Assembly (NCBI GenBank): GCA_036272915.1
Contig: DATAXV010000158.1
Coordinates: 1 to 19,990 of the forward strand
Direction of reading: 5' to 3'
DNA from: DATAXV01 sp036272915
Lineage (GTDB): Bacteria > Chloroflexota > Dormibacteria > Dormibacterales > Dormibacteraceae
Length of the DNA stretch: 19,990 bases
The position numbers and the translations under genes are program-made. Under the pieces are notes generated by a model. It saw nothing but the letters and a program-made list of their open reading frames with translations. It had not been told where the DNA came from and made no database searches. Positions within the stretch are counted from its first letter, which is position 1, and every line of letters begins with the position of its first letter. Below, one piece after another: positions 15,238 to 19,990 of the stretch.

Positions 15238-16285
15238 CGCGAACCCGCTCCGGCCCCGGCCTCGGCGCCGTCCACCCCGCCCGCCGCCCCGAAGAGGTGG
15301 CAGCGCGCCCAGTGCCCGCCGCCCAGCGCCGACGAAGGGGGCATGGCCGTCCGGCAGATGTCCATGGTGTGGGGACAGCGCCCGGCGAAGGGGCAGCCGG
15401 GGCCGGGATCGATCCTCGAGGGGACGCCGCCTCGCCCGGCCAGCCGCCTCGGGGCGAGCCCGGTCTGGGGATCGGGCACGGCGGAGACGAGCAGTTGCGT
15501 GTAGGGGTGGGCCGGCCGCCGGATCACCTCCTCGCTCGCCCCTCCCTCGACCATGTAGCCGGCATACATCACCACCGTCTGGTCGGCGATGTAGCGGGCG
15601 CTGGCGATGTCGTGCGTGATGTAGAGGCAGGCGAGGCCCTGATCCCTCTTCAAGTGCCCCATGAGATTGAGGATGCCGATCCGGATCGAAACGTCAAGCA
15701 TCGAGACCGGCTCGTCGGCGAGGACCAGCTCGGGGTCGACGGCGAGCGCCCGGGCGAAGGCGGCGCGCTGCCGCTGGCCGCCGGAGAGCTCGTGCGGGTA
15801 CTTGTCGGCGGAGTCGGCCGGCGGATCGAGCCCGACCAGCGAGAGCAGGTCCCCGACGCGCTCCCGGATGAGACGCCCGCCCCGGGCCCGGCCGTGGATC
15901 TGGAGCGGCCGGGCCAGGTGGTGACCCAGCGTGTGGACCGGGTTGAGCGAGGCGAAGGGGTCCTGGAACACCATCTGCACGGCGCGCCGGTAGGACAGCG
16001 ACGCCCTCCGCGGCTCGGTCCTGAGGGCACGTCCCTGCCCTTGAGCCGGATCTCCCCGGCGGTGGGCGGCGTCAGCCGGGCGAGGATGCGCGCGGTCGTG
16101 CTCTTGCCGCTGCCCGACTCGCCGACCAGGGCCACGATCTGGCCCCGGGCGACGGTGAAGGTGGCGTCCTCGACGGCGTGGATCTCGTGGTGGGCGAGGA
16201 CGCCGCCGGCGGGGAACCGCTTGGCCACGTGGCGCACGTCGAGAAGGACCGCGTTCGGTTCGGCTGGTCGCGCCGCCGTGCTCAT
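15234..16285 (-). pseudogene. Dipeptide/oligosaccharide ABC transporter ATPase (DppF-type), frameshifted
   Basis: Two minus-strand frames together encode one complete ABC ATPase of about 350 residues. The first starts MSTAARPAEP at 16285 and holds Walker A GESGSGKSTT up to LKGRDV. The second continues with ALRTEPRR, Q-loop QMVFQDPFASLNP, signature LSGGQRQR, Walker B VLADEPVSMLD, H-loop ITHDIAS, and the four-Cys Oligo_HPY tail (GCPFAGRCPHTMDIC..C). The break lies at about 16021-16030 near a GGG run (16025-16027). Adding one base there restores the frame, so a one-base deletion or an assembly error is likely. The ATG shares one base with the upstream ATPase stop (TGATG); the 3' stop overlaps the kinase start. 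All motifs are intact, so the gene is probably functional if the base is a sequencing error. It would pair with the DppD-type ATPase. Confidence 0.85.
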
Positions 16286-17307
16286 CAGGGCCTCGCCTCC
16301 TCGCCGTCGCGGACGCCGCCTCCGCCGGAGGCGGCCCGCACCCCGGACAGATGGCAGGCGGCGAGGCGGTCCCTCGCGACCGGGACCAGGCGCGGCTCCA
16401 CCCCCCGGCATTCCTCGAGCGCGTAGGGGCAGCGCGGGTGGAAGCGGCAGCCGGTGGGCGGGCGGGCCATGTCCGGGGGCGAGCCGACGATCCCGGTCAG
16501 ATCCCGCCGCTCGCCGGCGACCGAGGGGAAGCAGTTCATCAGCCCCTCGGTGTAGGGATGGATTGGATGGCTGAAGAGCGTCGCCACCGGTCCCTCCTCG
16601 ACCACCTTCCCGGCGTACATGATCGCCGCCCGCGAGCACAGCTCCATGAGCAGGGAGAGGTCGTGGGTGATGAACAGGATCGAGAAGCCGAGCCGATCCT
16701 TGAGCTCCTGGATCTGCTGCATGATCTCGCGCTGGACGACGACGTCGAGCCCGGTCGTGGGCTCGTCCATGATGATCAGCCGGGGCCGCAGGGCGAGGGC
16801 CATGGCGATCATGACCCGCTGCCGCATGCCGCCCGACAGCTCGTGCGGATAGGCTCGCGCCCGGGCCGCCTCGATGCCGGTCAGCGCCAGCAGCTCGACC
16901 GACCGCTGCCGGGCCTCGCTCCGGCCCACCTTCTCGTGGGCGAGGATCGCGTCGACGATCTGGTCCCCCACCCGCATGACCGGGTTGAGGGCGTTCATCG
17001 CGCTCTGGAAGACCATCGACACGGTGCGCCAGCGCACCGACTCCAGCTCGGCGCCCTCCAGCTCGAGCAGATCCCTCCCCTCCAGGAGGACCATGCCGCC
17101 CGCGATCTCGGCCGGGGGATGGAGGACGCGCATGATCGTCATGGCCACGGTCGACTTGCCGCTGCCCGACTCGCCAGCCAGCCCGAAGACCTCGCCGGGG
17201 GCGATGCGCAGCGACACGCCGTCGACAGCGCGCACCATGCCGCGGTCGCTCCAGTACTGCACCTTCAGGTCGCGGATGTCGAGCAGGGCGCCCGATTCGG
17301 CCTTCAT
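16285..17307 (-). CDS. Dipeptide/oligosaccharide ABC transporter ATPase (DppD-type)
   Basis: The 340-residue ATPase has Walker A GESGSGKST (45-53), Q-loop MVFQSAMNALNP (Gln101), signature LSGGMRQR (157-164), Walker B LIIMDEP (177-183) and H-loop FITHD (His215). The C-terminal Oligo_HPY region has four cysteines (287, 293, 300 and 318) in GCRFHPRCPYALEEC and beyond. It powers import through the two permeases encoded just upstream. The ATG start overlaps the permease stop (ATGA). The open frame upstream of it is only a shadow of the permease genes. Although the family is named for peptides, related importers carry oligosaccharides and other solutes; the sugar-enzyme neighbours favour a carbohydrate-like cargo (inference). 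Confidence 0.95.
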   Translation of the reverse strand: MKAESGALLDIRDLKVQYWSDRGMVRAVDGVSLRIAPGEVFGLAGESGSGKSTVAMTIMRVLHPPAEIAGGMVLLEGRDLLELEGAELESVRWRTVSMVFQSAMNALNPVMRVGDQIVDAILAHEKVGRSEARQRSVELLALTGIEAARARAYPHELSGGMRQRVMIAMALALRPRLIIMDEPTTGLDVVVQREIMQQIQELKDRLGFSILFITHDLSLLMELCSRAAIMYAGKVVEEGPVATLFSHPIHPYTEGLMNCFPSVAGERRDLTGIVGSPPDMARPPTGCRFHPRCPYALEECRGVEPRLVPVARDRLAACHLSGVRAASGGGGVRDGEEARP

Positions 17308-18281
17308 CCCGCCATCCCCGCCCGGCCCCGCCGGAACAGCGCCCACGGCAGCCGCGAGCTCCTCATCTCCCTCCGGATCGACCGCAGACGGGGGTTGGTG
17401 ATCTCGTCCATGGCGTAGTTGCACATGATCAGCCCGAAGGCGACCAGGGCGATGGCGAGCCCGGGCGGGACGAACGTCCACCAGGCGCCCTGCTCCAGGT
17501 CGCCGAAGTTCTCGGCCCAGTAGAGCATCGTCCCCCAGGTCACCTGATGCACGTCGCCCAGCCCGATGAACTCCAGGGCCGCCTCGGCTCCGATCGCGTA
17601 GACGGTCGAGCCCATGAAGTTGGCGACCACGATCGACCAGATGTTGGGGAGCATCTCCCCCACCATCACCCGCCACCCCGGCTCCCCGCTCACCACCGCG
17701 GCGGCCACGAAGTCGCGCTGGCGAAGGCTCAGCGCCTGGGCCCGAAGGATCCGGGCCGGCCACGCCCAGCCGGTGAAGGCGAGGACGAGCACGATGGTCA
17801 CCGCCCCCGGCGGGAGGAAGAGGGCGAGGGTGATGATCAGCGGCAGGCCGGGGATCAGGAGGAAGACGTTCATGAGCAGGCTGAGCACGGCGTCGCCGGT
17901 GCCGCCCAGGTAGGCGGCGGCGATCCCGACCAGCGTCGCGATCAGGGTCGTGATGGTCCCGACCAGGAAGGCGACGCTGAGCGAAACGCGCGCCCCCCAG
18001 AGGAGCTGCTGCAGGTCGTCCTGCCCGTTGCCGGTCGTCCCCAGCGGGTGTGCCCACGAGGGCGACAGGCTGGAGGCGGCGACGAACGCGGTCGGGTTGC
18101 CGGGCCGGATCACCGGCGCCAGCAGCGCGATCACGCCGAAGAGGGCCAGGATGACGACGCCGAACAGCGCCTTGCGGTTCCGCAGCATGAGCTGGAGCCA
18201 GCGGAGCCAGACACCATGGCCGGCTCCGCCGGTGGTGCCGGAGGCGGCGTCCGCCGTGAGCTTGGCCGGGTTCGCCTCCAT
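17304..18281 (-). CDS. ABC transporter permease (DppC-type)
   Basis: This is an inner-membrane permease of about 325 residues with an N-terminal soluble stretch, a first membrane helix (ALFGVVILALFGVIALLAPV), the HPLGTTGNGQDDLQQLLWGARVSL segment characteristic of DppC/OppC, and further hydrophobic helices. The ATPase-coupling loop is RDFVAAAVVSGEPGWRVMVGEMLPN. I prefer the ATG at 18281: AGGGGG (18290-18295) lies 8 bases upstream, while an in-frame GTG at 18290 has no ribosome site. The stop of the upstream permease lies inside that ribosome site, so translation is tightly coupled. Its own stop overlaps the DppD-type ATPase start (ATGA). It forms a heterodimer pore with the DppB-type protein. 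Confidence 0.94.
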   Translation of the reverse strand: MEANPAKLTADAASGTTGGAGHGVWLRWLQLMLRNRKALFGVVILALFGVIALLAPVIRPGNPTAFVAASSLSPSWAHPLGTTGNGQDDLQQLLWGARVSLSVAFLVGTITTLIATLVGIAAAYLGGTGDAVLSLLMNVFLLIPGLPLIITLALFLPPGAVTIVLVLAFTGWAWPARILRAQALSLRQRDFVAAAVVSGEPGWRVMVGEMLPNIWSIVVANFMGSTVYAIGAEAALEFIGLGDVHQVTWGTMLYWAENFGDLEQGAWWTFVPPGLAIALVAFGLIMCNYAMDEITNPRLRSIRREMRSSRLPWALFRRGRAGMAG

Positions 18282-18293
18282 CCGCTCCACCCC

Positions 18294-19271
18294 CTAGGCG
18301 GCTCGCGCGCGCGGGTCCAGCCTGACGTAGACGATGTCCACGAGCAGGTTGGCCAGCAGCACGGTGATGGTGATGATCAGGAAGAGCGCCTGCAGGAGCG
18401 GGTAGTCCTGCCCGCTCACCGCCTGCAGCAGCTGGTAGCCGAGGCCGGGCCAGGAGAAGACGATCTCGGTCAGCAGCTGCCCGCTGAAGATGAACCCCAG
18501 GTTCATGCCGAAGGACGTCACCGTCGGCAGCAGGGCGTTGCGCGCCGCGTAGCGCAGCATGATCCGCATCTGGGACAGGCCCTTGGCCTCGGCGACGGTC
18601 AGATAGTCCTCGGCGAGGACGCCGATCATCGTGTTCCGCATGCGGATCAGCCAGCCGCCGACCGCGACCAGGATGATCGTGGCGGCGGGCAGGATCAGGT
18701 GGAAGATCACGCTGCGGATGAAGGGGAGGTTGAGCCCGGGCGTCACCTGGTCCCCGAAGGCGTTGCCGTGCGGGAACCAGTTGAGCTCGAGGCCGAGGAC
18801 GTAGAGGAAGATCAGGGCCAGGAAGAAGTACGGGAAGGAGCCGACGAACATGAGGATGGGCGGAAGCAGAGAGTCGACCAGCCCGTTGCGCCTCCAGGCG
18901 GCGATCGCGCCCAGCACGGTGCCGATCAGGCAGCTGAGGACGAGGCTGGTCAGGCCCAGGAGCAGGGTCCACCGCAGCGCCACCCCGATCACGTCGACGA
19001 CCGGCGTCGGGAAGTGCGACAGGGAGATCCCGAAGTTGCCGTGGAGAACCTGCCCCAGGTAGCTCAGATACTGCTGCCACATCGGGGCGTTGCTCAAGCC
19101 GTACGCGGCCTTGAGCGAGGACAGCTCCTGCGGCTGGAGCTGGCCCCGCATGCTGGCGAAGAGGGTCGTCGCCGGGTTGCCGGGCATCGTTCTCGGCAGG
19201 ATGAAGTTGAGGGTGATCGCCGCCCAGGCGGCGATCAGATACATGCCCAACCGCCTGGCTATGAAGCGCAC
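18294..19271 (-). CDS. ABC transporter permease (DppB-type)
   Basis: The 325-residue permease begins at GTG 19271 (VRFIARRLGMYLIAAWAAITLNFILPR), the standard DppB N-terminus, with a first membrane helix and PGNP motif. GGGGGAGGA lies just before the GTG. Additional hydrophobic helices and the coupling loop DYLTVAEAKGLSQMRIMLRYAARNALLP identify it as a binding-protein-dependent permease. A longer in-frame start at 19415 would read into the solute-binding protein gene and adds unrelated sequence, so it is rejected. It begins 17 bp after the solute-binding protein stop and ends 12 bp before the DppC-type start. It forms the membrane channel with the DppC-type protein. Confidence 0.95.
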   Translation of the reverse strand: MRFIARRLGMYLIAAWAAITLNFILPRTMPGNPATTLFASMRGQLQPQELSSLKAAYGLSNAPMWQQYLSYLGQVLHGNFGISLSHFPTPVVDVIGVALRWTLLLGLTSLVLSCLIGTVLGAIAAWRRNGLVDSLLPPILMFVGSFPYFFLALIFLYVLGLELNWFPHGNAFGDQVTPGLNLPFIRSVIFHLILPAATIILVAVGGWLIRMRNTMIGVLAEDYLTVAEAKGLSQMRIMLRYAARNALLPTVTSFGMNLGFIFSGQLLTEIVFSWPGLGYQLLQAVSGQDYPLLQALFLIITITVLLANLLVDIVYVRLDPRARAA

Positions 19272-19288
19272 TGTCCTCCCCCCTCGGA

Positions 19289-19990
19289 CTATCGCGGCTT
19301 TATGTGGTTGAGGACGATGTTGTAGGTGGGGAACGAGGACACTTCGGACAGCGGCGCATATGGATGCGGGAGATTGGGAAAGTCGGTGAAGTACATCGTG
19401 TTGTACGCACCCCACTCGGGTTCGTAGTAGAGCGGTATGACGGGCAGATTCTCTGCGAATATCCTCTGCAGATCGACCGTTATCGACTTCTGCTCGGAGA
19501 GGCTCGACGTCGCCGCGAACTTGTTGAGCAGGGTGTCGGCGTCAGCGTTCTTGTATCGCTGCCAGTTCTGCTGCGCGGAGGTTCCCACAGGCTCGTAGGT
19601 CTGTGAGGACAGGTACCCTCGGTAGGCCTCGAACGGGGTCGCCCCGAAGCCGCCCGGGTCGTCCAGGCACATGTCGAAGTGGGCGGGGTAGACGTTGTTG
19701 TACCAGGTGTCGACGGAGGGGGTGTAGATGGTCAGATCGACCCCAATGTCCTTGCAGTTGTTGGTGATCACCTCGCAGTCCGAGATGAAGTCCGTCCAGC
19801 CCGTGGGAACGCTGATCTGATACCGCATCGCGCTTCCGTCGGAGAGTGTCCGGACGCCGCCCGACCCCTTCTTCAGACCCGCCTCCTCGAGCAGCGAGTT
19901 GGCCCTGTCGACGTCCCTCTTCATCAGCCAGCTGTACGACTTGACGACGCTCTTGTCGATCCAGGTGCTGTACGGATAGATCGGCAGGTT
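19289..19990 (-). CDS. Extracellular solute-binding protein, family 5, C-terminal part (5' end outside window)
   Basis: The frame is open to the right edge, giving about 233 residues that end NHIKPR. Segments such as PIYPYSTWIDKS, DRANSLLEEAGLKKG, LDDPGGFGATPFEAYRGYLSS, IFAENLPVIPLYYEPEWGAYNT and FTDFPNLPHPYAPLSE are typical of the SBP_bac_5 (DppA/OppA-like) fold. The last of these resembles family members that bind oligosaccharides rather than peptides, though this is a weak cue. It captures the substrate outside the membrane and passes it to the permeases encoded next. Base composition is lower in GC than in the rest of the operon (one 60-base line at 19441 is 32/60 GC; one at 16801 is 42/60). 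The signal peptide lies outside the window. Confidence 0.93.
   Translation of the reverse strand, partial: NLPIYPYSTWIDKSVVKSYSWLMKRDVDRANSLLEEAGLKKGSGGVRTLSDGSAMRYQISVPTGWTDFISDCEVITNNCKDIGVDLTIYTPSVDTWYNNVYPAHFDMCLDDPGGFGATPFEAYRGYLSSQTYEPVGTSAQQNWQRYKNADADTLLNKFAATSSLSEQKSITVDLQRIFAENLPVIPLYYEPEWGAYNTMYFTDFPNLPHPYAPLSEVSSFPTYNIVLNHIKPR

Noticed and set aside
15650..16028. Continuation of the first DppF frame past the break as a real C-terminus
   Set aside because: It turns into Ser/Arg/Thr-rich sequence while the neighbouring frame carries all expected ATPase motifs.
16021..16030. Programmed ribosomal frameshift in the ATPase gene
   Set aside because: There is no slippery heptamer or clear downstream structure, and this family is not known for recoding.
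17308..19080. Upstream extension of the DppD-type ATPase frame to 931 residues
   Set aside because: The extension is a shifted frame of the two permease genes with low-complexity sequence.
1..19990. CRISPR arrays, tRNA/rRNA genes, insertion sequences
   Set aside because: No regularly spaced direct repeats, no tRNA-like cloverleaf or rRNA stretches, and no transposase motifs were seen by eye.

Overview
This is a high-GC (around 70%) bacterial window. Translation starts are ATG or GTG, purine-rich ribosome binding sites are common, and genes are packed end to start with 4-bp ATGA/GTGA overlaps. GC content, a dipeptide-type ABC importer and many Gfo/Idh/MocA oxidoreductases fit a soil-type Chloroflexota, Dormibacterota or Actinomycetota genome. 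The sequence alone does not decide between them. Two apparent frame disruptions (near 16025 and in 940-1130) suggest a draft or metagenome assembly, or real gene decay.

Region 1 (1-818, minus strand): a small unrecognised 91-aa protein followed by the N-terminal part of an amidohydrolase-2-like metal hydrolase, which runs off the left edge. Region 2 (819-1655, plus strand): a gene-poor stretch, then a short beta-propeller/lipoprotein-like reading frame whose N-terminus looks broken. It converges on, and overlaps by 30 bp, the end of the large operon.

Region 3 (1626-19990, minus strand): one long catabolic gene cluster read right to left. It starts with the C-terminal part of an extracellular solute-binding protein (SBP), two permeases and two ATPases of a DppBCDF-type importer; the second ATPase is frameshifted. 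A uridine-kinase-fold P-loop kinase and a FGGY carbohydrate kinase follow. After a 90-bp AT-richer gap with a likely promoter and operator come two Gfo/Idh/MocA oxidoreductases, an RpiR/SIS regulator, two more Gfo/Idh/MocA oxidoreductases, a zinc MDR dehydrogenase, a DhnA-type class I aldolase, a second zinc MDR dehydrogenase, a xanthine-dehydrogenase-type molybdenum hydroxylase large subunit, and an alpha/beta hydrolase. Nine junctions are 4-bp overlaps.

Working model (inference): an imported sugar, sugar acid, cyclitol or glycoside is oxidised or epimerised by the Gfo/Idh and MDR enzymes, phosphorylated by one or both kinases, split by the class I aldolase, and an aldehyde product or side chain is oxidised or hydrolysed by the molybdenum hydroxylase and the alpha/beta hydrolase. 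RpiR would sense a phosphosugar through its SIS domain. No glycoside hydrolase and no sugar isomerase is visible. The most notable structure is a repeated two-gene oxidoreductase module: a 'DH-W loop' Gfo/Idh followed by a 'DLTTTFP-tail' Gfo/Idh, once on each side of the regulator. I cannot match the cluster to a described pathway.
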